From: Leptospira biflexa
GTDB lineage: Bacteria > Spirochaetota > UBA4802 > UB4802
Length of the DNA stretch: 59,693 bases
Assembly (NCBI GenBank): GCA_020721905.1
Contig: DYLU01000013.1
Coordinates: 1-59,693, forward strand
Direction of reading: 5' to 3'
The notes beneath the pieces are model-generated. The model did not search any database. It had not been told where the DNA came from and saw only the letters and a program-made list of their open reading frames with translations. This document shows, in pieces, positions 26,628 through 35,213 of this stretch. The position numbers and the translations under genes were made by a program. The first letter of the stretch is position 1. The number at the start of each line of letters is the position of its first letter.

Positions 26628-28275
26628 TCATGATGATATATGTGTAGCCTTGCTCCGTTAAGAAAAGCTGGCGATTGTGCGCAAAATTTTCCTCAACTGT
26701 GTGCGCCGTAATGAGCGAATAAAAATAAGCCGTGTTATCCCCTGGTTTTGGACGAAGGATGCGCCCCAAACGCTGTGCTTCTTCCTGTCGCGAACCAAAC
26801 GTACCCGATACCTGAATGGCAACGTTGGCATCAGGGAGGTCAATAGAAAAATTTGCAACCTTTGAAACAATAAGCCGCGTTATAGTACCCTGTTTAAATT
26901 GTTTATACAGTTCCTCGCGTTCTTTTACGGGAGTGCTTCCGGTAATAAGCGGAAATGAAAAATGCTCCTGAATCTTTTCTAACTGGTCAATATATTGTCC
27001 AATGATGAGAACACGGTCATGGGGATGATTTTTTAGCAATTGCTCCACATAAAGAAGTTTTTTTTCATTTTCTGAAGCTATTCTGAACTTTTGCCTGTCA
27101 CCGGCAACCGTATACTGATAACGCAGGCTTTGGGGCAATTCAATGCGCACCTCGGTACATATAGCCCTGGCAATCCAGCTACATTCCTCTAACATCTTCC
27201 AGGGCATATCAAATTTTTTTGGGCCAATGAGGCTGAACACATCGGTTTCCAGTCCATCCTCACGCACCAGTGTGGCGGTAAGTCCCAAACGGCGCTTAGA
27301 TTGTATCTCAGCGGTCATGCGGAACACAGGGGCTGGCAAAAGGTGCACCTCGTCGTAAATTATAAGGCCCCAGTTATTCTGTGTAAACAGGCCAAAATGC
27401 TTAAATTCATCTTCTTTTTTGCGCCTGTAGGTCAAAATATTATAGGTGGCGATAGTTACCGGTTTAATGTCTTTGATATCACCGGAATACTCTGCAATCA
27501 TATCGCTGGTTAATGTAGTTTTATCCAATAGCTCATCAATCCACTGACGCAGAGCAACAGTGTTGGTTACACATATCAGCGTTTTTGTTTGATACAGGTG
27601 CATAATGCCAATACCAACTATTGTTTTGCCTGCACCACAGGGAAGCACCACCACACCACTTCCGCCCTCTTCACTTCCTGAGCCATAGAAACTATGAATA
27701 GCATTCTTCTGATAATCACGAATCTCAAACTGCATGCCGCTAGATGTAACACTGCGCAATTCAAACGGGCAGGGATCACCATCAATATATCCTGCTTTAT
27801 CTTCAACCGGGAATCCAATCTTTATGAGCGCCTGCTTAATATGCCCGCGGCTATTAGATTTTACAAGTATTTCATAGTCAGAAGTCTGCCTTTCAATAAA
27901 TTTCTGTACCTGTTTATGGGTAGCAATCTGTCGTATAATATGCACATCATCAGATTGCAGGATGAGGTTATCACCACGCTTTATCAGGGTAAGCAAACCA
28001 TAGCGGTCCATCTGTTCTTTGACGGTGGTGATGACTATTGCAGGAACCGTATAGCGCGAGTATCGTTCAATACGCTCTAAGATTTCTTTTGTGGTAAGGC
28101 CGGCTGAGGCTGCATTCCACAATGATAACGGCGTTATACGGTAGGTGTGGATATGCTCGGGGCTTTTTTCAAGCTCAGCAAAAGGGAGTATAACATCCCG
28201 CACCTCTTCATAGAGGGGGTTATCTACCTCAAGGAGTAAAGTATTGTCGCTCTGGACGATCAGTGGTTTTGTCAT
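26593..28275 (-). CDS. XPB/Rad25-type DNA repair helicase
   Basis: A 560-residue superfamily 2 helicase. The N-terminal part (about 1-130) is the region unique to bacterial XPB proteins. RecA domain 1 has Walker A LPCGAGKTIVG (about 218) and motif II IIYDEVHLLPAP. Domain 2 has motif V/VI: SKVANFSIDLPDANVAIQVS and QEEAQRLGRILRPK. It would unwind or translocate on DNA with 3'-5' polarity; bacterial homologues are known in actinobacteria and spirochaetes. It is coupled to the SRPBCC gene by an ATGA overlap and to the DUF4015 gene by an overlap at the other end. Confidence 0.9.
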   Translation of the reverse strand: MTKPLIVQSDNTLLLEVDNPLYEEVRDVILPFAELEKSPEHIHTYRITPLSLWNAASAGLTTKEILERIERYSRYTVPAIVITTVKEQMDRYGLLTLIKRGDNLILQSDDVHIIRQIATHKQVQKFIERQTSDYEILVKSNSRGHIKQALIKIGFPVEDKAGYIDGDPCPFELRSVTSSGMQFEIRDYQKNAIHSFYGSGSEEGGSGVVVLPCGAGKTIVGIGIMHLYQTKTLICVTNTVALRQWIDELLDKTTLTSDMIAEYSGDIKDIKPVTIATYNILTYRRKKEDEFKHFGLFTQNNWGLIIYDEVHLLPAPVFRMTAEIQSKRRLGLTATLVREDGLETDVFSLIGPKKFDMPWKMLEECSWIARAICTEVRIELPQSLRYQYTVAGDRQKFRIASENEKKLLYVEQLLKNHPHDRVLIIGQYIDQLEKIQEHFSFPLITGSTPVKEREELYKQFKQGTITRLIVSKVANFSIDLPDANVAIQVSGTFGSRQEEAQRLGRILRPKPGDNTAYFYSLITAHTVEENFAHNRQLFLTEQGYTYIIMNESMFNEKFSS

Positions 28276-28709
28276 GTGTTATTTTTTGTTTGCAATAGTT
28301 TTTGTAGTAATAATAGTTCTTTTTTCATTCTTCGTTTTAGCCTGATATACAGTAGCGGTTGTGCAATACAATATAGCAAAGGCAATGCAATATGACAGCT
28401 TACCGTTACTATCGTTGCAGCATCATCGCGTTTTAGTTCATAACAATATTCATATCGCTTTATAGTTCCTTTAAGCATTTTAAGCTCACAGTATTTATCT
28501 GGCACACAGGTATATGTAAGGCGCAAATGGTACCGCTTTAAAAGAAAACTAATATCAGCATCAACAAGCTGCAATCCTTCCTCATCACGAGCTATGCGAT
28601 AGTGTTTTATATCAGCCTTTAACCGTGCTAATGCATCAATATGGTTTACTGCCTTAAAAACCTCATGCACGGATGCCTGATATCTGTATGTTAGTGTAAT
28701 CGTTATCAT
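28272..28709 (-). CDS. SRPBCC (START-like) family protein
   Basis: About 145 residues, taking the ATG at 28709 (MITITLTYRYQASVHEVFKAVNHIDALARL). The opening strand, the helix with a conserved-looking V-x-x-V-x-x-x-D pattern, the long antiparallel strands and the amphipathic C-terminal helix (RLKRRMKKELLLLQKLLQ) fit the polyketide-cyclase/SRPBCC fold that binds hydrophobic ligands. The ligand is unknown. It is the first gene of a cluster with the XPB helicase (ATGA overlap). Confidence 0.6.
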   Translation of the reverse strand: MITITLTYRYQASVHEVFKAVNHIDALARLKADIKHYRIARDEEGLQLVDADISFLLKRYHLRLTYTCVPDKYCELKMLKGTIKRYEYCYELKRDDAATIVTVSCHIALPLLYCIAQPLLYIRLKRRMKKELLLLQKLLQTKNNT

Positions 28710-28784
28710 AACCACTACCCAATTGTACAAAACGCGAATAGTAGTTTTGGACTATATATACATTTTGTCAAATATTTTACATAC

Positions 28785-28812
28785 AAAGGGGCAAACCTCA
28801 GTATGCCCCTTT
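28785..28812 (-). terminator. Hairpin terminator of the transporter gene
   Basis: AAAGGGGCA and TGCCCCTTT form a perfect nine-pair stem around a ten-base loop, 34 bases past the stop of the minus-strand transporter gene, with a short T-rich tail. Confidence 0.6.
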
Positions 28813-28845
28813 ATATGGTTCACTGCTAACTATGTTTATGTATTG

Positions 28846-30234
28846 TTACTGATCTATCTTTTCCTTTGTTGCCAGTATCGATAAAACCTTATGTTCATCA
28901 TATTTCAAGAATAATATTAATCCTGCTAAACAAAATATGAATGCAACCACACAAGTAATCCTAACACCAACATCATTGCCGGGAGTTTTTCCCAAAAGAA
29001 TGAGCGAAGGAAACATGAGCGCTGCAATCATCTGCCCAATCTTTGACATAAATGTACGCGCGCCAAAGAATATACCAGCTTTAAAATTCCCTGTTTGTAT
29101 ACCGTCAGCTTCTGCTATATCCGCTATTATGGCATTGGGGAGTATCCCAAAAATTGCCAGCGGCATTGAGGTAAAAAGAATGACTAGATACCCTTGAATA
29201 TTTTTATCAATTGGTAGCCATCCAAGTATTGATAAAAACACATAGACAAGTGAATAAAGCACAAATGCTATTATCATAAGTTTCTTTTTACCTATTTTTT
29301 TTGCAATAAGATTTACCGGAACATAAAATATAAAGCTTAAGGCAAAAAGCAGTAGCATATACTGCGAATACACTGATTTATCCAGTTCAAGGAGTACTGT
29401 TACGTAATATACAAGTCCTGTTGTAATAAATGTAAGTGCTACCCAATACATCAAATCAGAAACGGTAAAAAACACAAAATTCTTATTTTTGAATGCTGAA
29501 TGCACTGCTTCAATTGTACCTTCATTTGATACATTAGGCTCACAATAACGCCGTTCATCAATAAACAAGACAGGCAGAATCATCAAAATGAGTGATACCC
29601 CGCCAAAAATAACCATAACTGTCTGGAACGCTGTGGTTGAATCCAACCCATAATCACGTTCCAACATTGATTGCAGTGCAACTGCCTGCGAACCCAGTGC
29701 AAATCCAATAGCCCACGTTATTGAAATGAGTGTACTGAGAAATAATCGTTCATTGGGATTATGCCCCAATTCAGAAAGCCAGGCAAAAAAAGGTGTTACA
29801 TACATAGTCATAAACCAGTAAAACAGTGTAACCACAACAAAAAGCCATACTGCATTCCACACTGACACTGCTTTAACTGGCGGAATAAACGATAAAATCC
29901 CCAGTAATGCAAAGGGAAGAGCACTTATCGCTAAAAATTTCCGACGGCGTCCAAATGGTGATGTCGATCTATCAGACATCGTTGCAATAATAGGATCGGT
30001 GATAGCATCCCATAACCTTCCAAACGCATAGATTAATCCTATAATGGTAAGAACGCCAATGACATAGCCCTGATACACATATGCAGGAAAAATTGGATTG
30101 CTGCTTTCCTCGGGCGGCAAATAAAAATATACCAATAAGTTCCCCACACTAAATGAAGCCAGTGACCAGCCTAACTGACCCACTGCATAGATAATTTTTT
30201 TGCCCAAAGGTAATGTCTCAACACTGTTTCCCAT
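28846..30234 (-). CDS. MFS transporter of the glycoside-pentoside-hexuronide (GPH) type
   Basis: A 462-residue, twelve-helix transporter. The start at 30234 is set by GAGGAGG six bases upstream. Features typical of MelB-like GPH carriers are the YFYLPP loop near the N-terminus, FGRLWDAITDPIIATMSDRS (motif A region) with RRRKFL following, and the second-half TxGxxY helix. The carriers import sugars or related solutes by cation symport; substrate not deducible. It has its own terminator. Confidence 0.85.
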   Translation of the reverse strand: MGNSVETLPLGKKIIYAVGQLGWSLASFSVGNLLVYFYLPPEESSNPIFPAYVYQGYVIGVLTIIGLIYAFGRLWDAITDPIIATMSDRSTSPFGRRRKFLAISALPFALLGILSFIPPVKAVSVWNAVWLFVVVTLFYWFMTMYVTPFFAWLSELGHNPNERLFLSTLISITWAIGFALGSQAVALQSMLERDYGLDSTTAFQTVMVIFGGVSLILMILPVLFIDERRYCEPNVSNEGTIEAVHSAFKNKNFVFFTVSDLMYWVALTFITTGLVYYVTVLLELDKSVYSQYMLLLFALSFIFYVPVNLIAKKIGKKKLMIIAFVLYSLVYVFLSILGWLPIDKNIQGYLVILFTSMPLAIFGILPNAIIADIAEADGIQTGNFKAGIFFGARTFMSKIGQMIAALMFPSLILLGKTPGNDVGVRITCVVAFIFCLAGLILFLKYDEHKVLSILATKEKIDQ

Positions 30235-30527
30235 TATGACCTCCTCAATTAAAAATAACAATTGTTTTTGTTACATTCCTAAAATCCATACTTTTTACGT
30301 AAGCGTTCCTTAACAATGAAATACGAAACATATAAATCGTTAACGATAATATAAATAACAAAAAATTAAATCAACTTTTTTTTGCTATAATTACATCTTT
30401 TTAAATCTGCACAATAACACAATACATAACAATAAATAGATAAAAAAATAATGGAGGGTCTGACTCATAAGGCGCAGGAGGTACAGTATTGCATGTAAAT
30501 TGATGCAAAGGGTCAGAGCATCAGGGA
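30235..30527. other. Intergenic region with nested inverted repeats
   Basis: Between two minus-strand genes. TCTGAC (about 30461-30466) pairs with GTCAGA (about 30511-30516), and inside it TTGCAT pairs with ATGCAA. There is no T-run, so it is not a classical terminator; it might be an mRNA end structure of the synthetase gene or part of the transporter leader. No gene is seen. Confidence 0.35.
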
Positions 30528-32651
30528 TTAATGCTTTGCCGTTGCGCTAATCGTTTGCCTTTTTACAAATATTCGTGCATCAACAGCCATACATCCCTGA
30601 CCTTTGGGATATACCATCACAGGATTACATTCTATATCAGTAATTTCGTCTGAATAAGCAATTACATAACTTATGGTCGATATCACTTCACTTAACGCTT
30701 GTGCATCAAGCGGGTGCCTACCTCTGAAACCTTCAAACAGCTGTGCTGAATGTAACTGTTTGAGCATTCTCATTGCTTCATCCTGGGTTACCGGTGCAAG
30801 TCGTATTGCTACATCCTTAAATAGTTCTACAAAAATACCACCAAATCCAACTATAACTATCGGCCCAAATACAGGGTCATTTTTTGCCCCAACGATAAAT
30901 TCAGTTCCTGCCTTAGCCATAGTATGGACATATATACCGGAAAACCGGGCATTGGGATTGTAATCATATAAAGACTGTTGCATATTCAAAAAAGCATCTT
31001 CCAGTTCGTCAACAGTGTTAATAAAAAGCTTCACCCCATCAACTTCAGTTTTGTGTACGGCATCGGGTGAAACGATCTTTGCCGCCACGGGAAATTCAAA
31101 TTGAGAATTGTATATTTCATCAACACTTGTAATAAGTGTACCTTTGACAACGGGCAGACCAATTGCCTGACACAGGGCAATCGATTCATGGAACAACGGG
31201 TCATTTTTGCTATGCAAAACAGAATGCATCCGCAACAGGCCTTCTTTAATGGTTTGTATTTTTCTGCTATCCAGATGCGCATTTGTTTTCCTAAACTTTT
31301 TCCTTTCGTAGTAATCAGCAGATATTGCAAGTGCGTGAGCAGCGCTATATGGCGTATTAAAAATTGGCATTGGGTGGTTCATATTAATATCAAGCATTTC
31401 TTTAGCATCTGAAATCATTGCCACCATAACTGGTTTGTGATATTCACGCACCAGTCGTTCCACTGTATCAAGGAATGTGCGTGACATCTCGCCTTCATAT
31501 TCTGACTGATACAGATGATTAAATAGAATGCCATCAACCTCATCTAATTTTATTGTCTCTTCCAAAATTGTGCCAAATATTGTATAATCAAATATCTCAC
31601 CTAAATCCAGTGGATTTTGATGTGATATGACTCGTGTTTTATAGAGGCTGCGGATTGTATTAATATAGCTTTCAGGAAACGTAATGAGATTAAAATTATA
31701 CTTGGCACATGCATCAGCGGAAACAACTGCATGCCCGCCTGAACGTGACAATACCGCCACATTCCTGCCTTTCATTGGAGGAAGCTGCATTGCTTTCACC
31801 GCTTTAATTACTTCCTCTTCATCTTCAGCACGTATGACAGCACCTTGTGCAAATGCAGCATCAACAACAACATCGCTTGCTGACAGTGCTGTTGTATGTG
31901 ATTGGGCAATCTTTGCACTCAGCGGGGATCTGTTTGATTTGTGCACAATTATTGGTTTTTCTGATGCACGGGCTATATCAAAAAAATCCCTTCCACGGTT
32001 AAATCCTTCAAGATAACAAAGAATTATCTTTGTCGTTTCATCTTCATTGACAAAGTAGTTAAGAAAATCAGCTTCATCCAGCATCAGTTTATTGCCTACA
32101 CTTACAAATTTATTAATAAAAATGTGATTCTCCGGTAATGCATGTAAATATGTATTCCCAACACCACCACTTTGAGAAATCATTGAAACTGTACCTGATG
32201 GAATTTCCTTACCAAAGAACGCAAATGGCATGAATACCTTCTCTTCAAAGTTGATGGTACCAATACAATTTGGACCAATAATTTTAATTCCATACTTTTG
32301 TGCTATAGTTAGAATCTGTTCTTCCAATGATTGCTCCATGTGTGAATACTCGCTAAAACCACCTGACTCTATCACAACACGTGTTATACCCTTTTTGCCA
32401 CACTTTTCAACCTGCTCAGGCACTGTTTTTGCGGGTGTAATAATGATAGCTACTTCAGGGGTTTCTGGTAAATCCATAATATCTTTGTATACTTTTACAC
32501 CATTAATTTCCCCTTCTGCAGTACTGATACCATACAAGCTTCCCTTATATCCCTGCTTGAGATTATTCAGAATAATTATCTTCCCTAAATTTATTTTTGT
32601 TAAAGATACCCCAACAACTACCATGCTCTTTGGATAAAAAAATGTTTTCAT
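30528..32651 (-). CDS. Acyl-CoA synthetase (NDP/ADP-forming), fused alpha-beta subunits
   Basis: A 707-residue protein of the acetyl-CoA synthetase (ADP-forming) family, which makes ATP from acyl-CoA. Domains in order are: CoA-binding Rossmann domain (1-130; MKTFFYPKSMVVVGVS, PGITRVVIESGGFSEY-like segment), succinyl-CoA-ligase-like flavodoxin domains (about 150-460) with the phosphohistidine in QSHTTALSAS, and a C-terminal ATP-grasp domain (about 485-700; FPVAAKIVSPDAVHKTEVDGV, PIVIVGFGGIFVELFKD). GAGG lies before the ATG. In anaerobes such enzymes conserve energy during fermentation of amino or fatty acids. Confidence 0.9.
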   Translation of the reverse strand: MKTFFYPKSMVVVGVSLTKINLGKIIILNNLKQGYKGSLYGISTAEGEINGVKVYKDIMDLPETPEVAIIITPAKTVPEQVEKCGKKGITRVVIESGGFSEYSHMEQSLEEQILTIAQKYGIKIIGPNCIGTINFEEKVFMPFAFFGKEIPSGTVSMISQSGGVGNTYLHALPENHIFINKFVSVGNKLMLDEADFLNYFVNEDETTKIILCYLEGFNRGRDFFDIARASEKPIIVHKSNRSPLSAKIAQSHTTALSASDVVVDAAFAQGAVIRAEDEEEVIKAVKAMQLPPMKGRNVAVLSRSGGHAVVSADACAKYNFNLITFPESYINTIRSLYKTRVISHQNPLDLGEIFDYTIFGTILEETIKLDEVDGILFNHLYQSEYEGEMSRTFLDTVERLVREYHKPVMVAMISDAKEMLDINMNHPMPIFNTPYSAAHALAISADYYERKKFRKTNAHLDSRKIQTIKEGLLRMHSVLHSKNDPLFHESIALCQAIGLPVVKGTLITSVDEIYNSQFEFPVAAKIVSPDAVHKTEVDGVKLFINTVDELEDAFLNMQQSLYDYNPNARFSGIYVHTMAKAGTEFIVGAKNDPVFGPIVIVGFGGIFVELFKDVAIRLAPVTQDEAMRMLKQLHSAQLFEGFRGRHPLDAQALSEVISTISYVIAYSDEITDIECNPVMVYPKGQGCMAVDARIFVKRQTISATAKH

Positions 32652-32827
32652 ACCTCAACCTCTCATATTAGCATACAATCTTACACATTTAATCTACTAT
32701 TATAGATATATTTTAATAGTCAATATTTTTAATAATTTCAGTTAAAAATTTGTGTTTGCTTTTTTACGGTATTCTTTAAACCATAGGGATACCTAAAAAC
32801 GATAAATCTTGTGCTGGAGCATATCCT

Positions 32828-33244
32828 ATGTCTGCCATCACTGAACATATATCAGTATCAACACATGGCCAGGGTGATATCATTGATATAACATCACAGG
32901 CCATAGAAATTATACAAAAGCACAATGTTTACAGTGGAATACTTTGTCTTTTTGTACCCGGATCAACTGCTGCTATAACCACCATAGAATATGAACCTGG
33001 ATTAAAAAAAGATATAAATATATTTTTAGAAAAACTAATACCGCGTAATGCACACTATCATCACCATGATACCTGGCATGATGACAACGGTTCTTCACAT
33101 TTAAGAGCATCTATGACAGGACCATCTATTACTGTACCTATAGTTAATGGAACATTGACGTTAGGGACCTGGCAGCAGATAGTAGTCATAGAATGCGACA
33201 CACGTAGCCGAAATAGAAAGATTGTTGCCCAGATAGTTTATTAA
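32828..33244 (+). CDS. YjbQ family protein (UPF0047)
   Basis: A 138-residue single-domain protein with the family's histidine-rich motif NAHYHHHDTW, then GSSHLRASMTGPS and LGTWQQIVVIECDTRSRNRK. Members have been reported to have secondary thiamine-phosphate synthase activity, but their physiological role is unsettled. GGAG is eight bases before the ATG. Length is normal for the family. Confidence 0.9.
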   Translation: MSAITEHISVSTHGQGDIIDITSQAIEIIQKHNVYSGILCLFVPGSTAAITTIEYEPGLKKDINIFLEKLIPRNAHYHHHDTWHDDNGSSHLRASMTGPSITVPIVNGTLTLGTWQQIVVIECDTRSRNRKIVAQIVY

Positions 33245-33381
33245 AATGAACATTGTATATTTTCCTGAGACTGATGTATACTAAAGGAGGTTTTACGATT
33301 ATAAAAATTGAAGAATGAATATGCCCTGTTTAGCTCATCGATTGATTGCTACCTATTTTTTTACAGCTATTTCATATTCAC

Positions 33382-33410
33382 TTGACTTTTCCAGCATTTA
33401 TTATTAAATT
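33382..33410 (+). promoter_or_regulatory. Possible promoter of the selenoprotein peroxiredoxin gene
   Basis: TTGACT (33382-33387) and TAAATT (33405-33410) are 17 bases apart, 50 bases before the first start codon. The -10 element is poor, so this is tentative. Confidence 0.35.
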
Positions 33411-33460
33411 TTTTACAAATATACATTAATTTCAATTACCAGTTTGGAAAGGAGGTCTTT

Positions 33461-34177
33461 ATGCCAGAAGAATTTAAACCCGGATGTACACGTCCCACCA
33501 CTTCACCGCCACCACAAGACAGTAGTACCCAGGAACAGCAAATTTTATCAAAAAAGGAGGAACAAACAATGATTCAGGTTGGTCAAAAAGCCCCAGATTT
33601 TTCACTGCCGGCATATTTTAAAGGAAAATTCGTAGAAGTGAGATTATCTGAATATCTGGGTAAATGGGTCGTACTTTGTTTTTACCCGGGAGATTTCACA
33701 TTTGTCTGAGCCACAGAAGTTTCTGCGGTCGCAGAAAAATATTCAGAATTTCAAAAATTAGGTGTGGAAGTTTTATCTGTAAGTGTTGACAGCATTTTTG
33801 TACATAAAATGTGGAATGACAATGAATTGTCTAAAATGGTAAAAGGGGGAATACCCTTCCCCATGCTTTCTGATGCCGGTGGGAATGTTGGAACCTTGTA
33901 TGGAGTATATAACAGTGGCGCCGGGGTTGAAAACCGTGGCCGTTTTTTAATAGATCCGGACGGAGTTATAGTGGGTTATGAAGTATTGACACCTCCGGTT
34001 GGTCGTAACATTCTTGAAACAATTCGTCAAATACAGGCTTTCCAGTTAGTAAGAGAAAGTAAAGGCACCCAGGCAACACCATCCGGCTGGAAACCGGGAA
34101 AAGAAACTCTAAAGCCAGGGCCTGATCTGGTTGGCAAGGTCTGGGAAGTGTGGACTGTTAATAAGGCGTTTGATTAA
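33461..34177 (+). CDS. Selenocysteine-containing peroxiredoxin (AhpC/TSA family)
   Basis: A 238-residue peroxiredoxin read through an in-frame TGA at 33707-33709 (codon 83). The frame before and after is identical and continuous: [14 protein letters not shown], then TGA, then [14 protein letters not shown]. The TGA falls exactly at the peroxidatic cysteine of AhpC enzymes (FTFVCPTE), so selenocysteine is the natural reading. The usual C-terminal resolving cysteine (EVCPxxW) is replaced here by QATPSGW; the only cysteines left are C9 in an unusual proline-rich N-terminal extension ([11 protein letters not shown]) and C73. Two good starts exist: ATG 33461 after AAAGGAGGT, and ATG 33569 after AAGGAGG. 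It should reduce peroxides in the cytoplasm. Confidence 0.9.
33707..33737 (+). promoter_or_regulatory. Bacterial SECIS element for UGA recoding
   Basis: Immediately downstream of the TGA, TTTCTGC (33720-33726) pairs perfectly with GCAGAAA (33731-33737) around the loop GGTC (33727-33730). The loop starts with G and lies 17 bases after the TGA, inside the distance window known for bacterial SECIS hairpins recognised by SelB, and GGUC matches the loop of the E. coli fdhF element. Confidence 0.85.
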
Positions 34178-34271
34178 TAGAGCAAAAAATACTTGATTTT
34201 TTTAACTATTATTTTACAATATTAATAAAGTAGTTGTATGTGTTAATTAAACTGTAAAATGTTTAATATTT

Positions 34272-35213
34272 ATGAGCTATACGGCTTACTGCTTCCATCC
34301 ACATTACCTGCACCACAAAACAGGAGATTCGCACCCTGAATCTCCTGAGCGTTTAGCAATACTTGATAAATATATCCGTACCAATAAACATTATTCCTCA
34401 TTGCTTTATGTTCAGCCACGTAAAGCTGATCCCGCCGTTTTATCATATGTCCATGATCCCGATTACGTTACAATGATTGCCAATGCAAAACCAAATGGGA
34501 TAACCTGCATAGATGGCTATGACACCATAATTTCTGATCAAACGTATGATGTTTCATTATGGGCAATTGGAGGGATACTTGAGGTGTGTGACTATATCCT
34601 TGCTGGTGAGGCCACCAATGGATTTTGTGCCGTAAGGCCCCCCGGACACCATGCTGAGATAGCTCAAGCAATGGGCTTCTGTATATTTAATAATGTGGCA
34701 ATCGTTGCACGCTATCTCCAATATGCATATAATATACGAAAAATAGCCATAATAGATTGGGATGCTCATCATGGCAATGGCACGCAACATATCTTTGAAG
34801 CTGATCCTTCCGTTTTTTATATCAGTACACATCAGTTCCCCTTTTATCCCGGTACTGGCAGTGTTGATGAGATAGGCATTGGCCCCGGATATGGATATAC
34901 CATTAACATACCTATGAATCCTGGCAGCAATGATAAAACTTACAAAAGTGCTTTCAGCGAAATTATTATTCCTGCTTTAGACCACTTTAAACCTGAATTT
35001 ATTATCATATCAGCGGGATTTGATGCCCATAAATGCGACCCCCTATCATCATTAAATCTTTCAAGCGGGGCATATTACATGTTCACCCGTATGCTTATGG
35101 ATATTGCAAAGCGATATTCCAATAACAGGATCGTGGTTGTGCTTGAAGGTGGATACGAAATACAATCGTTGATAGAAAGCGTTGACTATGTACTTAAAGC
35201 ATTAATGGAGTAA
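34272..35213 (+). CDS. Histone-deacetylase-like amidohydrolase
   Basis: A 313-residue zinc hydrolase of the arginase/deacetylase fold. Active-site segments are RPPGHHAEIAQAMGFCIFNN (tandem general-base histidines, about residue 120), IIDWDAHHGNGTQ (zinc ligands Asp and His, about 160) and SAGFDAHKCDP (third ligand Asp, about 250). Bacterial members are acetylpolyamine amidohydrolases, acetoin-utilisation proteins or deacetylases; which applies here cannot be decided. Its stop abuts that of the capA gene on the other strand. Confidence 0.92.
   Translation: MSYTAYCFHPHYLHHKTGDSHPESPERLAILDKYIRTNKHYSSLLYVQPRKADPAVLSYVHDPDYVTMIANAKPNGITCIDGYDTIISDQTYDVSLWAIGGILEVCDYILAGEATNGFCAVRPPGHHAEIAQAMGFCIFNNVAIVARYLQYAYNIRKIAIIDWDAHHGNGTQHIFEADPSVFYISTHQFPFYPGTGSVDEIGIGPGYGYTINIPMNPGSNDKTYKSAFSEIIIPALDHFKPEFIIISAGFDAHKCDPLSSLNLSSGAYYMFTRMLMDIAKRYSNNRIVVVLEGGYEIQSLIESVDYVLKALME

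Noticed and set aside
11201-27470. Further sites with GGCGATAGTTA similar to the recurring motif
   Set aside because: They share only nine to eleven bases and mostly encode Ala-Ile-Val; they do not extend to the full 13-base motif.
33245-33460. Short frame MNMPCLAHRLIATYFF with an AAGGAGG upstream
   Set aside because: Only 28 codons, ribosome binding site too far from the ATG and no family resemblance.
33461-34177. Reading the peroxiredoxin as two genes or a pseudogene broken by a stop
   Set aside because: The TGA sits exactly at the active-site cysteine position, the frame is otherwise intact and a SECIS-like hairpin follows it.
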